Shown in pieces: positions 10,713 to 23,660 of a stretch of DNA of 64,000 nucleotides. The notes under the pieces were generated by a model that was not told where the DNA came from, made no database searches, and saw nothing but the letters and a program-made list of their open reading frames with translations. The translations under genes were made by a program, and so were the position numbers. The DNA comes from Gorsachius magnificus (lineage: Eukaryota; Chordata; Aves; Pelecaniformes; Ardeidae), in the NCBI GenBank assembly GCA_034008185.1, contig CM067081.1, positions 106,649,265-106,713,264 of the forward strand, in the 5' to 3' direction. Position 1 is the first letter of the stretch. Each line of letters starts with the position of its first letter.

Positions 10713-12890
10713 ATTTCTGTAACAACTATTTAGCTCTAGAAAATTGCATAAAGGATGTTTTTAGATTGCTTATTAGAAGGTTGACAAAGAGAAAGAAGAG
10801 CAGAATAATGAATAACAAATATATTCTGTTACTGCCAGACTGAAAAGGAATTTGTTTTACTAAGACTTGGGAAGCCTCCCAGGACTAATAGAGACCTGAG
10901 GAATTGGAAGTTAAAAGGTTTCTAATTTACACATTGAAACATCAACTCAGAGCATTCCGTAAGGAAACAAACAAAATGACTGAAACCAGCCAAATATATG
11001 GACATGGGCAAATTTACCTAGATGGACTTGTTACCCCAAAACAAAACCAACAGGAAAAGTTTTTAAATTGACCTCTGTGAATTTAGCCCAGAATAAATCT
11101 AATGCAAATACATATGATCATAGCACGCAAATAAACCATGGTGAAGAATAATCCAGTCTCTCAACTTTTCTCCCTCTCCCAGACCAGTTTGCTGAGTGGA
11201 ATGAAAGCTGCTGGGAGTATTTCTCTTAGCTTGTAAGATAAAGCAATGATTAAAAACTATGGATCTTGTCATTTAACTCTCATTAAATACTAACAAGATT
11301 CTAATTGGCTTAAAGCACAGGTCTATAGGAAAATGAGAACAGTCTGACAAAGGGCTGAATTTTGCTGCGAGTCAGCACTCCTACAGCCTCTCATGACCAT
11401 ATCTAATTTACTTATGAGAACTGGATCAGGAAATGTTTTTCCTGCTACACGTCTCTTCAGACTGCTGCAACAATAGAGGGAATTTCATATGAGGAAAACA
11501 TAGCCTGGTATAAGTTTTGAGAGCCAGTTCCTCAGGTTTTGACTGCTTGGACAGTCTAAGATGGTCTTTATTGCTAACAAAGTGAAATGTATCAGTAGAA
11601 TAACCCTGCAGTGCATGAGTCCAAAGGGAGTCAAAAAGGCAATGGTGTTGGCTTGAGGCATACGAGTGCTGAAGAAAAAGGTTTTGCTTCTACAAGTAGA
11701 ATCTCTGCTTAAAACCAGGAAAAACTAAGCAGAGGTATAAAGTCACAGTGCATGATTAGCCTCCAAGCTGACAGGATGCACTATAACTAGTGAATGGAAA
11801 TCACACTATATAAGTTAATTAGTTGTTACTAATCTTCTGCAGTTACATTTGCGCCTTTCTGTATTGGCTTCTCAGCACCTTAGAAACTCAGCTCTGTGTG
11901 TGACAGAACTGAGACACTACATGTTTAGAAACTAAATTCAAACTAAATTCTTGGGTCTGCTTGCTGTGAGGAATTAAAGTTTCTAGTTGCATTGTTACAG
12001 AGATATTTCTGTTTAAAAATAATTTCAGGGAAATAATACATGTTCTTTATCTCTCCTTGAAAGCTTTTGAGTGCTCAAGAGAGAGGAGAAAATTAATTCT
12101 GAACAAAGTAAAAAATGGACTTGTCTGCTGTATAACTAAGCTTCTTTACTTATCAGCCTGCATTTCTGTGCTTCTCTGTACTTCATGTTCAAGACAAAAA
12201 TAAAATCTGCTTCCAGGTGTGCCAAATACCAGTCTAATAGTTTCAACTCCATTAAATTTCTCACCACAAAGAAATTCATACTAAATTCTATGAGGTGAAA
12301 GATACTCTTTCCTTAGAGCAGAAATTTTAGCCTTAGGTCTTTACAGTTTTGTCTTGGAGCTGGGCTCTCTTTCCAGGTGTTTATTAACAAATTGCATATA
12401 TATACGTTTGAAAGAAAAACATAAAATCACACTTTGATAAAATCCATAGCTTTCTCATGCTGAAAAACTGAAAAATATCACAGAAATATTTATAAAACAA
12501 GTGAAGTAAACAACAACATCTTCTGAAATTATGCTTAGGAATTTCTTAAGATTATGACAAGAACTTTTAAGGACTAATCTCTAAAGCCACATAACACTTA
12601 GATGTAAAAAAAAAAAGTGGTCAAGAAATTTACTAGTTTAAATTAGTGAAATGTTGTACATAACATAATTTTATGGCATTATATGGTTTTTCTCAATGAC
12701 TCTTTTTTCGTTTCTTTTTAAATTTCAAGGGTATTTTTAAGAACAATCAATTACAAATTGAGTTCTGAGAGTTCACAAACATTTGTCCTGTTCTGATATC
12801 AAAAATCCTGCTCTCATAAACTGTTTAAACTCTGGGACAAATGTTTTATAGGAAAAATGCTAGTGTGAAACTTTTCATTTTCTATTTTTA

Positions 12891-12944
12891 GCTACAAATT
12901 AATTTGTAGCAAGCTGATTGCTGACTTTCATTTTCAATGAAAGT
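12891..12944. repeat. Perfect 20-bp palindrome followed by a 9-bp-stem hairpin
   Basis: Bases 12891-12910 (GCTACAAATTAATTTGTAGC) are their own reverse complement. Thirteen bases later, 12924-12932 and 12936-12944 form a perfect 9-bp inverted repeat (ACTTTCATT / AATGAAAGT) with a 3-nt loop. No transposon inverted-repeat family was recognised. They could be a cruciform-prone site, a decayed element end or coincidence in AT-rich DNA. Confidence 0.9.
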
Positions 12945-14260
12945 GTGTAAGATTCTTATAAGCAGAAAAGCAAAATTCTGAAAAGGAAAATGAAGCATAA
13001 GAACATAATCACAAATGAGTACATGCATCAGGAACTGCCTTAGAAAATTATGTTCCACCACAGTGGGAAAATGTTGGACAATCTAAACCCCAAATATTTA
13101 CTTTCCTATTTGTAATAACCTAGAGAGGAGATACAATGTGTCAGAAAAAGTTTTGTAGATGTGTTTATTTTCTTCCATAGCATTTAAAAAGAATTATCAT
13201 GAGAAAAATATTCTTCCTTATGTGCTACTCAGAGCCTTATTTTGCCCTTCTGATTCATGCAGCACAATAATGTATCCAGTACTCCCAATTAAATTTGGGG
13301 GATTTTGTAGAGCAAGTTCATTGCAGATTCTGTCCTGGTTTTAGTGACTTTCTGTTCTTGTTAACTATTTATAATATTGATCAAGAAAAAAAGGAACAGT
13401 GAAAAATAGCAATTGACTAAGACTGCAAATTCTTTCAGAAAGAGGCTATCTTAAATCACATTTCATTGAAGCCAGGTTAAGATAAAATGTGAATTCATTC
13501 ATCGTATCTGAAGCAGTCAACACAATTACAAATTGAGTTATATGGTTGAAGAAATCGAAGAAATCATGTCACCTTGTAGAATAAGATTACATCAGGAAAG
13601 TCTCTTTCCCTCATACAGCCATGTTGTTATTTCCGTCTAGATGATCCTATAGGTTTCAGACATTTCTCATGCTATCTCTGCTCTTCCAGGATCACATTAG
13701 CCAAGTTCCTCTTGTGGGATGGGGGGAGAGAATACGCTGGTGTAACCTTAAAGCCAGAATTCACTCTGTTCTTCCTCTGTGTTAGGGACTCTCATGTTAG
13801 GCTCTTCATTAACATTAAAGTTGTTCTGTACATATGCAAACTTCTCTTTGTATATACTAGAAATCATCTCTTGCATTTAACTTGTTTGTAAACAATTCCT
13901 TGCCTAATGTAATGTAAAACTCTCCTCCCTTCCTTTGTCGGCTACCTGACATTCTGAGGAATGAACCTTTCACTGTCCTCACACTGTGTCAGTCTTTATA
14001 TTAAAAGCATGTGAAATAAATAACTAAACAGGTTTATTGTGTGTGTCTCATTATGGGCTCTTAAGTGAGACTAGACATGAAAATAATCACTTTGGGGTGA
14101 AAGTGATTTATGTCACTGAGGTTTCTTTCAGATTGCCCTCCAAACTAATTAGCGTTGAGTAGATATTTTTCTCCAATTAAATTTCTGGATCAAAAAGAAC
14201 ATGGGACATTTGGAAGCTATGCTGAACACAAACAATGCGGCTAATCAGAAAAAAAGAGTA

Positions 14261-14286
14261 ATTGGTTTGTAAAAATGTATAAAAGG
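14261..14286 (+). promoter_or_regulatory. Possible core-promoter motif pair (ATTGG ... TATAAAAGG)
   Basis: An inverted CCAAT box (ATTGG, 14261-14265) lies 12 bases before a consensus TATA box, TATAAAAGG (14278-14286), which is followed by GC-richer DNA. The spacing is shorter than usual for a CCAAT box, and no convincing reading frame follows (83 codons at 14647-14898, without motifs). Chance occurrence in AT-rich DNA is quite possible. Confidence 0.2.
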
Positions 14287-16265
14287 TGCAGGGAGAGCAC
14301 AGCATGAATTTAATTGCAGGCCAGAACTTAAACATATGAAACAATCATTATTCTGATCAAACATAGTAAGTGTTCAGTATATTGGCATGACCCATAATAC
14401 CTGGGCACATAGGTAGCCCATACTGTACGGGGTAACAGATTTGCTTGATCCATTTAGGAGCTGCCTCACAGGAAAAGAGCTCTTTGGAGCTGAGTCTCTC
14501 TACCCCTTTCTATGAAGTTCGATTTTCTCCACGTTACTGTTTGTGCCTTTTACCTCAGAGGAATACCTATGCACCACCTTCGTTTGAATTTCCGAACTAC
14601 AGCTTGATCCACCCACAGTGAAGACCCTAACTGACTCTGGACAAATTTGTCTTCAGGAAAGGTTCTTTTACCTTCATTTTCAGGAAATGAGCTGTGCCAT
14701 GCAATGACTGCCTTTTTTTCCGGTGTCTTGCATGCCAGCTCATTCAGCCTTCTTCAAAGTCTGCAACTATCCTACAAAATTAAACAGGACCTGAACCTAG
14801 GCTTGTGTGCTGGCACACAGATAAGTACACTGTTTAACACTAACATGTTACCAGATTTTGGCTTGATGCCATTCAGTATTCTCCCCAAAACCGAATAGGT
14901 TTATAAGCCCTCTTTACTGACCACTTTATGCATTCATCTTACTCCTGAGTTTACAACAAGGGCAGGGGTAACACTGACCATGGCTGGGAAGGGGTATTCC
15001 TTTTATGTTCTGTTGTAGCACCAGTGGGATTTTCCATCAGGTCAAGAGGTTTGAATATATCAACTATTGCTATCTTTCTCAATACAGAGGATGTAAAATT
15101 GAACTGTGAAATAGAAGTCTAATAGAGATTTAAAAGGCAAAATCCTTGCAGATTTCCCCCTTTATACATTTCTATTTCTCAAACTGTCTTTTCCGTGTCT
15201 CTAAAACTCTGTGTTGCTAGGGGCAATGGAAAGTAAAATCAATATGTTCAAGCTTTTAGAGTAGAGTTGCTAAAATGTTGTCTATATTTTAAAGAAAACT
15301 GCATTTTAAGCATATTTCAACTTGTCATATGCTGGTCCCTGAATTGCTGTAATTGTCTAAAGTAGCTTATGATTTATTGAATCTCATACTGACGGAAACT
15401 ATCTTTCCACATATACGCACACTCATATATACCATATTATAAATGTGCATTTTGTAAAATAAAATGATAAATTTAGATTATTCAACCTGACAACTATCAT
15501 TGCCTAGTGAAACTGAATGTCATACTAGGAGTTGTATAATAAGCCTATCATATTTTTCTAGATGGAACAAATGGTGTATTTTCAGGTGTATTTGAAAGGC
15601 ATGTTTTGGGGGGGAAAGAATAACTCAAAAGTAAGTGGGCTACATGAGTGTTAATATAAGAACAAATATGGACACAAGAGACTGGAAACAAAGACAAAAT
15701 TTACCCTAGTGAAATCATGCTAAGGAAAACATGGAAACATAGCTTCTTCTTAGTTTTAATATTAATCTTATATAGTGTTGAAATTGTAAAAGTTTATTTT
15801 TTTATTTCAGCTGGAAACATGAATCCTTTGTTCCAGGGGTAACTCTAAGGCACGTCACCTGGCACAATACATCTACTAGAGTTTGTGTGGAGATTTATGT
15901 GGAGAAGAACTGCAGTTCTGTGTCCTGTTTCTCCTAATGATGATACAGATGTGTGCCCTTTAGGAAGGCTGAGAAAACCAACATACAGGAGCAGATTGTG
16001 CTGGTTGTGAAACACTCAGAAGTATTTCCATGCCAAGGGAAAGCAAGATAGCCAGTCAAACCATCTTTCAGTGTATGTGATAATTCTGAGACAGAGGGTG
16101 ATATTCAGTCCCTTTTCAAACACACATCTCAGTTTATGCTGGGGAAGAAGTCTGGTTCATAATCAGCAGAATCAATTTATCTTGGATTAAAATCCAAAGA
16201 GAAAGAGAAAGCCAGAAATCAAAATTCCAAAGCACTGATTAGTAACTTCTTTTGCAAAGGAAGTT

Positions 16266-16658
16266 TGAGCAAATTGGGGTTGTTCAGCCTGGAGAGAAGA
16301 AGCTTCTGGGGAGACCTTATCACAGCCATCCAATATGTAAAGGGGGCTTATAAGATGGGGACAGACCTTTCAGTAAGGCCTGTTATGATAGGACAAGGGG
16401 TAATGGATTTAAACTAAAAGAGGGTAGATTCAGACTAGATATGAGGAAGAGGTTTTTTACAATGAGGGTGGTGAAACACTGGTACAGGTCATGCAGAGAG
16501 GTGGTAGATGCCCCATCCCTGGAAACATTCAAGGCCAGGTTGGACAGGGCTCTGAGCAACTGGATCTAGTTGAAGGTGTTGCACCTCATTGCAGGGTGGT
16601 TGGGTTAGATGACCTTTAAAGGTCCCTTCCAACCCAAACCATTCTATGATTCTATGAT
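16266..16658 (+). mobile_element. CR1 LINE 3' fragment (5'-truncated)
   Basis: It contains the C-terminal end of CR1 ORF2 (GNGFKL...GRFRLDMRKRFFTMRVVKHW-type block) and the 3' UTR, ending in the exact CR1 tail ATTCTATGATTCTATGAT at 16641-16658. This is the usual product of incomplete target-primed reverse transcription. Several stops and indels break the frame, so it is non-coding. It is less diverged than the copy at 7776. Confidence 0.92.
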
Positions 16659-16787
16659 CTGCACTTATTATGAAGGTCAACAATTGTAGACTTAGGAGGA
16701 GAACAGAACACAAAGGAGCTAAAAAGGAGGAAAAAAATTTCATGGAAACTGGCAGTGCGCATTTTTAAATGCATGTTTGTTTGCATA

Positions 16788-17818
16788 GGAAGGTTTTGGT
16801 AGCAGGGGGGCTACAGGGGTGGCTTATGTGAGGAGATGCCAGAAGCTTTCCCTGTCTGCCAAGGCTAAGCCCATCAGCAACAGTGGTAGTGCCTCTGTGA
16901 TAACATATTTAAGAAGAAAAAAATGTGTTGGGGAACAGTAGCCAGAGAGAGGAGTGAGAGTATGTGAGAGAAAACAGCCCTCCAGACACCTACGTCAGTG
17001 AAGAAGGCAGGGGAGGAGGTGCTCCAGGCACTGGAGCAGAGATTCCCCTGCACCCCGTGGTGAAGACCATGGTGAGGCAGGCTGTCCCCCTGCAGCCTAT
17101 ACAGGTTAAGGTGGAGCATATATCCACCTGCAGCCCATGGAGGACCCCACAAGCAGAGCAGGTGGATGCCTGAAGGAGTCTGTGACTCAGTGGGAAGCCT
17201 GCCCTGGAGCAGGTTCCTGGCAGGACCTGTGGACCCGTGGGGAGAGGAGCCCAGGCTGCAGCAGGTTTGCTGGCTGGTCTTGTGACTCCATGGGGGGCCC
17301 ATGCTGGAGCAGTCTTCTCCTGAAGGAATGTGCCTGGTGGAAGGGACAGTTCATGAAGAAGCCCGTGGGAAAGACTCACATTGGAGAAGTTTGTGGAAGA
17401 CTGTCTCCTGTGGGAGGGACCCGGTGGAGCAGGGGAAGAGAGTGAGGAGAAAGGAGTGGCAGAAATAAGGTGTGATGAACTGACAGCTCCCCTCATTACT
17501 CATGCCCCTGAGAGTTTGAGGGAGAGGAGGTACAGAAAATCAGGAGTGGAGTTGAGCCTGGGAAGAATGGAGGGATGTGGGGAAGGTGTTTTAGATTTGT
17601 TTTTATTTCTTATTATCCTACTCTGATTTTTGATTAAGTAAATTAATTTCCCCAAGTTTAGTCTGTTTTGCCTCTGACAGTAATTGTTGAGTCATCTCCT
17701 GTCCTTATCTCAACCCACAGCTTTTTGTCATATTTTCCTCCTTCCATCCCATTGAAGAGAGGGAGTGATAGAGCTGCTTGGTGGGTACCTGGCACCCAGC
17801 CGAGGTCAATCCACCACA
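16788..17818 (+). mobile_element. LTR of a second avian ERV family, about 1.03 kb
   Basis: A GC-rich element runs from about GGAAGGTTTTGGTAGC to CCACCACA (end at 17818), with a primer-binding-site-like sequence 10 bases beyond. The layout resembles an abundant avian ERV LTR I know from bird genomes; the left edge is approximate because no clean TG terminus or duplication is visible. The centre (17137-17435) is a degenerate tandem array. The T-rich stretch around 17590-17660 with a decayed AATAAA-like region precedes the conserved 3' portion. The open frames across it (up to 168 codons on the minus strand) result from GC-rich repeats and are not genes. Confidence 0.75.
17137..17435 (+). repeat. 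Degenerate tandem array of about 47-53 bp inside the LTR
   Basis: Units start at a recurring TGGGARGGACCC-like phrase near 17137, 17190, 17237, 17289, 17337, 17365 and 17410, and most contain CTGGAGCAG or a close variant. Spacing is 53, 47, 52, 48, 28 and 45 bp, so one unit is shortened. This array probably accounts for the unusual length of the LTR and for its long spurious open frames. Confidence 0.7.
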
Positions 17819-17827
17819 GTCCTTTTT

Positions 17828-17845
17828 TGGCACCCAACATGAAGG
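17828..17845 (+). promoter_or_regulatory. Putative retroviral primer-binding site (tRNA-Lys-like)
   Basis: TGGCACCCAACATGAAGG starts 10 bases after the LTR's terminal CA. It resembles the tRNA-Lys(1,2) primer-binding site of retroviruses (TGGCGCCCAACGTGGGGC) with a few differences. A PBS here means the LTR is a 5' LTR with a remnant of internal leader, not a clean solo LTR. Confidence 0.5.
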
Positions 17846-17950
17846 AATTCATGTGGGGTATGAGGAATTCGAAATAAGGATGGTAACTGAGTGAGGTAAC
17901 GGGTAAAACATGGACTGAACATTCTAGAAAGCAAGGAGTGGAATGTTTGT
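17846..17950 (+). mobile_element. Possible remnant of ERV internal leader
   Basis: The sequence directly after the primer-binding site (purine-rich, with GGTATGAGGAATTCGAAATAAGG) fits the start of a retroviral internal region. No gag, pol or env reading frame follows and retroviral resemblance fades by about 17950, so the provirus is truncated here. Confidence 0.35.
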
Positions 17951-20900
17951 GTGGACTTTTTTTTCGTAATTGTGGTAAAAGGATGAGAGGTGGAGTGTGT
18001 GTAAACTGTCCACTTTTGCCAGTGTGGTCATGATGTTATTTTGACTTCGGTATGGAGAATTCTTTTTGTTGATTTAAGTGAAGTTTTTGAAGATTGTAGG
18101 TTGTGTGATGAATATGTATTTTAATGATAATTCTTAAATATGTGATTCCCCTAGGAAGGGGTGGAATGGAGGAGAAAGTCATCATAATAGACATCAGAAT
18201 ATTGCCAATATCTTGATCACACAAATTATGGAAAGAAGTATAAAAATCACCTGAATCTGAAGACCTCAGTGAATAGTTTTCATAACAATAATAGTAGTAA
18301 TAGTAATAATAATTTTCAATTTAAAGACATTTAAATAAAAGAGTTGGAATTCTAGGTATAAATTTTGCAATGAGTTTGTTGTTAGTTTCTTACACTTTCC
18401 CCTGGTTCATTGTCATGCAACTAACAGAGTAATTATAGAATTTTTCCTACAGTGAATGCTGCATTATCCATTGCAAAATATTGTGCTATTGCAGTATGAA
18501 ATGTGAATAGAAAATTACTTTTTCTGCAAAATTAAGCTTACATCTTAAAATTTCAGCAGGGAGCAACTGTTTTGTAAATAAGATGTAGCTGGTCTTTAAT
18601 ATTTAGTTCTTACTGCAATAGTGGCAGGAACCTAACTGACAAAACATCGACTCCCTGCTGCCGTTATGTATTCTTAATTCAGATTCCCTGGCAGAAGCAG
18701 CACAGGGGACTGATGATTCATTAGCAATAAAAAGAGTTGAATGTTCATGGACTACTACTGATTTGAACAGTTTCTAATTTACTACCCTTCATCCAAAGAA
18801 TCTCAGAAAGGTGCAAGCAAAAATGTACCTGTAGTTAGACCAGGTGAGTTTATTTCTAATTATAATATTCTCTCAACATGCAGATGTGCACAGCAGACCA
18901 TTTGAACTGCTGTATAAAAAAAAATGTAAAATGAAAAAAAATAAATAATTAAATATGAAAAGAAATAATGGATGAGGCTAGAATTAGGTTTTCTTGCTAC
19001 TTAACGAAAACTTTACCACTATACTGTACTGCAAAAAAGTACTTTCAAATTATGTCCCCAAAGTTAATAGGGACTCAGTACAAAATACAACCTAGTCCTT
19101 CAGCCTCTCATAATTAATTCAGACTTGGCCAGATTGTCAAGTGAACATAACATTATCAACTTGTAATAGTTTCTATGTGAAGAGGAGGATGCATACAAAC
19201 CCTCTAGCATTTCATGAAAGAATAGCAGTGATTGTGTTTGTAGTGATTGTAGTGACTCCTATTCCTGTAGTCTTAAGAGCTGAACAAGGTTCTAGGCTGG
19301 TCAACATTGGCCAAGTGGTCTTGCCTGGACAGTGAATGTGCAGAACTTCACTGAAGACAGCATTTTGCAGCTATATTGGTAATCCATTCTGGTCACAGTA
19401 GTTTCCATGTTGCACAGAGTCTCTCCAGGGACACTGGCACACACCAGCCCCAGTAAATGAAAAGATAACAGGAATTCAACTGTTTTCATGTTTGCCACAG
19501 GATGTACTCAATGCAGAATGAAGGACTGGTAATTTCATCTTTAATTTCTTTTTTTATGATTTCAAAATTACTGATGAACAGGTTACCCCAGGTGAACCTG
19601 AGCTGCAAAGTCTTTCTTTAGTCAAAAGGAACAAACCTTCCCTTGTTGTATGGTAGTTGTTCATTTTTACTCTGACGTTGATGTATGAGTGACAGTTATT
19701 ACAGGTCTATTTTTTACACTGCACAGAATGAATCTGGCACTAGGCACTTATGTTTCTGCCATTAAATAACGTGCACAGAAATATTTTAAATCTCAAATGA
19801 AATCCCAGAAGATGATGGCAATACATTAACTGTGTGGTCTACCTGAAGGCTCTCCAGATCAGACCTGAGCACAGTTATTCAGCTTTTGTGTCTCAGGGAC
19901 CATTTACCCCATGGCTATTTGACCTATGTAGCAAAACAGGAATTAAAACTGCTGCCTGGGCAAAGCATCATTTGAGAGCCAAAGACTAACTGCAATATCA
20001 TTTGAGAGCCGAAGACTAACTGCAATATCAGTGAGTGAAAATTACTTTTATAAGACTGAAATTTGGAAATCATGGATGGGTTATCTGTTTTAATGAAAAC
20101 AAGGCAGGTTTCTGTAACAAACTTGTGACCTTGTACTATTTGCTATTGATGTGGTCTGTACCATTGACCTTTTATTACAATATAAATATCACTCAAAACT
20201 GTAATACAATCAGAAATCAGTTTATGAGGTAGATAATCTCTTTAAATGGTAACTAGAAGGCAGGTTATAGTTCATCAAGGTGTATAGTACTTACTAGAAG
20301 CCGGGTATTGAGAGAAATTAGGCAGATAAAACTTATCATTGCAGGCTATGACATCATTGCATAACAGCAGTAAAACAAAAAAGCATTTTAATGAGTTTCT
20401 GTTTGCAGAAGTGAAGACAAACAAAAACCCCTGGTATCATATTTCTAGTCACTTTAAATGAACACCAAAATTGGCTTGAGTACTTATTCAGAAGTTTGAG
20501 AATAAAATTTGTAAATACTTTCCTAGGTGTACTTAGCAAGCTGAATTTCCTCCCCACATCCAGCGCTTTGAATGGATGACCAAAGGATATTTGTTACGTA
20601 AAATAGAGTGCAGCAAGTAGAAAAATTAAACTGTACTGTAAAATTTAATAATTGCTTTGTAAACCTGTGGCTTTCAACAGCCTTTCTAGCTGCCTCAGAT
20701 AACGTACAAAAAGCAGGAAGTTTGCTTTTTTGTGGTGCAACCAAAACACTATCTTGTTTTATTCAGACCAACGTACAAGTACTGTTATCTTCAATCCAAG
20801 TTTGAAAAAATTTCTCTGAGTTTTCTTATTTATGCTAATAAATACTTTCAGTGAGGTATTAGCAAAAGATGAAGTAGAAAAGTTACTGCCTCTAGCAAAT

Positions 20901-23589
20901 AAGAGATATAGATAAACATACCTTTTACCACCCTCAAAGTGAAGGGTCAGATGGTGGTGGGTTGAAAAAAATGTTTATGTGCAATAGAATCATATTCTTT
21001 CATAATCCCTGAGTTTTGTATCTAGAGCATGAATTATTTCTGGTTTCTGAACCTGCCTTTTGAAGGCATGTTGTAGGTTTTCCTTGTGAATCAGGATATA
21101 GAAAACAGGGATGGAAAAATAATTTGTGAAATTTAATTCTCCAGCCAAGACTGTATGTTCTACATTCATTGAAAGAATCATTTAGGGTTTGCAGTGGTGT
21201 TTGATTTCACCTATTATGAGAGACCTTTAGGTGCTGGGCTGCTGCATGGCATTCAGGGCTGATGGACCCATTAGTTTTCATTGGTCTTGTGATCATAGTT
21301 CTCCTGACAGTGAAAATTAAAATTGTGGTCCCTGTGGTTCATACCAGTAAGTTCTCAGGTTCCTCTGAGAGGAAGGAAGGTCAGGTAGAGGATAATGATT
21401 TTGTCAATCTCCTTCTGGTATTTACTTGTAACTCAGTAACTGGAAGACCTTGAGATCTGCTGGTAAGTGGCAAAATTAAATGTTATTGACCAGAAATGAG
21501 AAGTTATTATAACTATATTTTGGAAGATATTATTGGACTATATGTTATTTTTGTATTGAAAAAAGTATATGACTTTCAATTAATTATTAAAAACAGCTCA
21601 CATATTATTATATTTTGCCCTCTGCAGTTGCCTCATAAAGTCTTTAATCTATTCTTCACAGTTACAAATAGCTGGTAGTCTTCTGGAAAATACTTTTCAT
21701 TTATAGGAACTTGTAAATATTGGGCTCTTTCTCTGTAAGATAAATGTGTGGATTTCTGCCAAAGTATTTTATCTATATGTCTTACAATTAAGGTTTTTAA
21801 TGAGGCTCCAAGAATGCAATGTAGTAATCATAAGGTACTGGGAAATATTATACTGAGTCTAGGAGCAACAACCAGAGAAGATTTTTAATGTGCCATTAAG
21901 TAGTAAACTCACAGCTGCATGATAGTGTCTAAGTAACTGTTGAGCATAATCATTTAAAAATATGTCCAGAATAACAGAAAATATGTATAAAAGTAAGGAA
22001 AGGTCAGTGGTTTACATTTTCTAATTACATTTTATTCACATTAAAACTGTTCTTTAGAAAAAGTAGTTAACATACTGTTTAGTCAAAGGGAAAAATTATT
22101 ATTAAGTGTTTAAAGGAGAGGAGAATGATTGTGTGGGTACAACAGTTTCTAATGCTGACTGGAGTGTTATGGTAGTACTAATCAGTAAGTAGCATCAAAA
22201 ACACATTACATAGCAAACAGAAAGAGGTAAAGAACAGAGCACTCTACACACAATGCAATAATACTAATGCTCAATTTCCGTTTGTAATCATATAAAAATC
22301 TTCTAGGAGAATAAACCACAATGAAATACTAAGTGATGTTTTCCACTCCTAAAAAAAAGAAAAGGAAGGCAGTGTAGAAACATAAACTCATAAATCCAGA
22401 AAAATCTGAACTCAGAATTGCTTATATTTTTTTCCATCTTGTAAAAGGGGTGGCTTTTCTGGGTTCAGATAAACATTCAAAGACTATTGGCGGGCCATAC
22501 ACTAACAAAATGTGTTATCCAAAAATATTGTGAAGAGGTGTCTCGTAGCTATAAACTGGTTGAAGAGAAATCCTAGGTTTTTTCCAGTCCTGATGAGATA
22601 GAAATGGATGAGAGACATAATATTACAAGCTTTTCACATTTCTAGTCTCTGATTGTGAAGGCAACACTTAATACACAAGAGCTTTTTTCACAGGAACACA
22701 GTCTATCGGCTGTGCACAAATTTAGTATGAGACATGAGGATTGGAGAAGCAGACAAAATGCTTTGACCTGTTTTGCAACACATATGCATATTCTGTTATT
22801 TGCAGTTCAGAGTTACTTTATAATGAGAAGATGATGTTAGCAGTCAGCAAAATATTTAAAAATGTCTGAATAATATGAATCAAGGGAGAACAATAAAAGC
22901 TGAATCTTGGACTATTCCCATATGGTTAAAAATGAACACATACATAAATACTTAGCGATTTGATAGACAAGTCAGGACTATACAAAATTGGTGAGAAAAC
23001 TGTTGAACAATGAAATGAGGAGTTTCAGCCTGAAGAATTTATATTTGAGGGGAATATCTAATACAGCTTCTCTTTTCAGTTATACCATAGTCTGAGATAC
23101 AAGCTTGAATGATCTGTTTATTTCTTGAGATTCTATTTCTGCCTGTTTTTAAACTTTCATATATTTGCACTTAATAAGGGCGGTTTTAAAATGAAAGATA
23201 TTTGAACATTTCTTGATGAATTTTTTTCCCCATATTTCTATTCTTGCACTTTTTTTATGTAACTATGTATTGTTATTTTCTTCATCTGAAGAACTTCAAG
23301 TTTGGTTAAGTTCTGTTTAGCTCTGTTGACGATGTATTGTATTACTCCTTTAGTTCATTTCAAGGAGACAATTTCTTATATATATATATTATATTTAAAA
23401 GTGGCTGTCACTGATTTTTATTTTTTATAAATATTTTGCCACTGTATGTTCTGTTTCTGCACAAACATAATTCTGATAGATCAGATTTTTCCTTCCAACC
23501 CCAAGATTGTTTTTTTCATAGTGACTTTTGGGGTATGTGTCCATAGGAAACAATTTTTTTCTTTTTATCTGGTTTTGATATCTTCGAGT
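17951..23589. other. AT-rich unique sequence, no gene seen
   Basis: No reading frame exceeds about 73 codons and no transposon family was recognised. It holds an (ATA/GTA)n simple repeat at about 18286-18312, a 30-bp tandem duplication at 19967-20026 and a short (TA)n tract near 23378-23390. Confidence 0.55.
19967..20030 (+). repeat. 30-bp tandem duplication, two copies
   Basis: 19967-19996 and 19997-20026 are 30-bp direct copies differing at one base (CCAAAG versus CCGAAG), followed by the first four bases of a third. A single mismatch indicates a fairly recent local duplication. Confidence 0.95.
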
Positions 23590-23658
23590 ATATGCAAAAG
23601 GGGGAAGAGGGTCTTTGCCCAGGAGCTTGCGGGTCTCATTGACAGGGCTTTAAACTAG
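23590..23658 (+). pseudogene. CR1 ORF1 C-terminal remnant
   Basis: Twenty-two codons (from about ICKRGKRVFAQELAG) precede a TAG at 23656-23658 and align with the end of the protein encoded upstream of ORF2 in CR1, as I remember it. The open frame extends leftwards to 23446, but only into AT-rich flanking DNA, so the 5' truncation point lies at about 23590. The fragment is too short to carry a domain. Confidence 0.55.
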
Positions 23659-23660
23659 AT

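Larger units (their letters stand above)
10713..16265. other. Long AT-rich stretch without recognised genes or repeats
   Basis: About 5.5 kb without a reading frame above 85 codons and without a transposon family I can name. It contains a perfect 20-bp palindrome with a hairpin beside it (12891-12944) and a TATA-like motif with an inverted CCAAT box (14261-14286), listed separately. It could be intron or gene desert; nothing visible decides between them. Confidence 0.55.

Noticed and set aside
16874..17496. Overlapping 142- and 168-codon minus-strand frames and a 102-codon plus-strand frame as genes
   Set aside because: They lie inside a recognisable LTR with a tandem array; GC-rich repeats keep many frames open at once, and none has a known domain.
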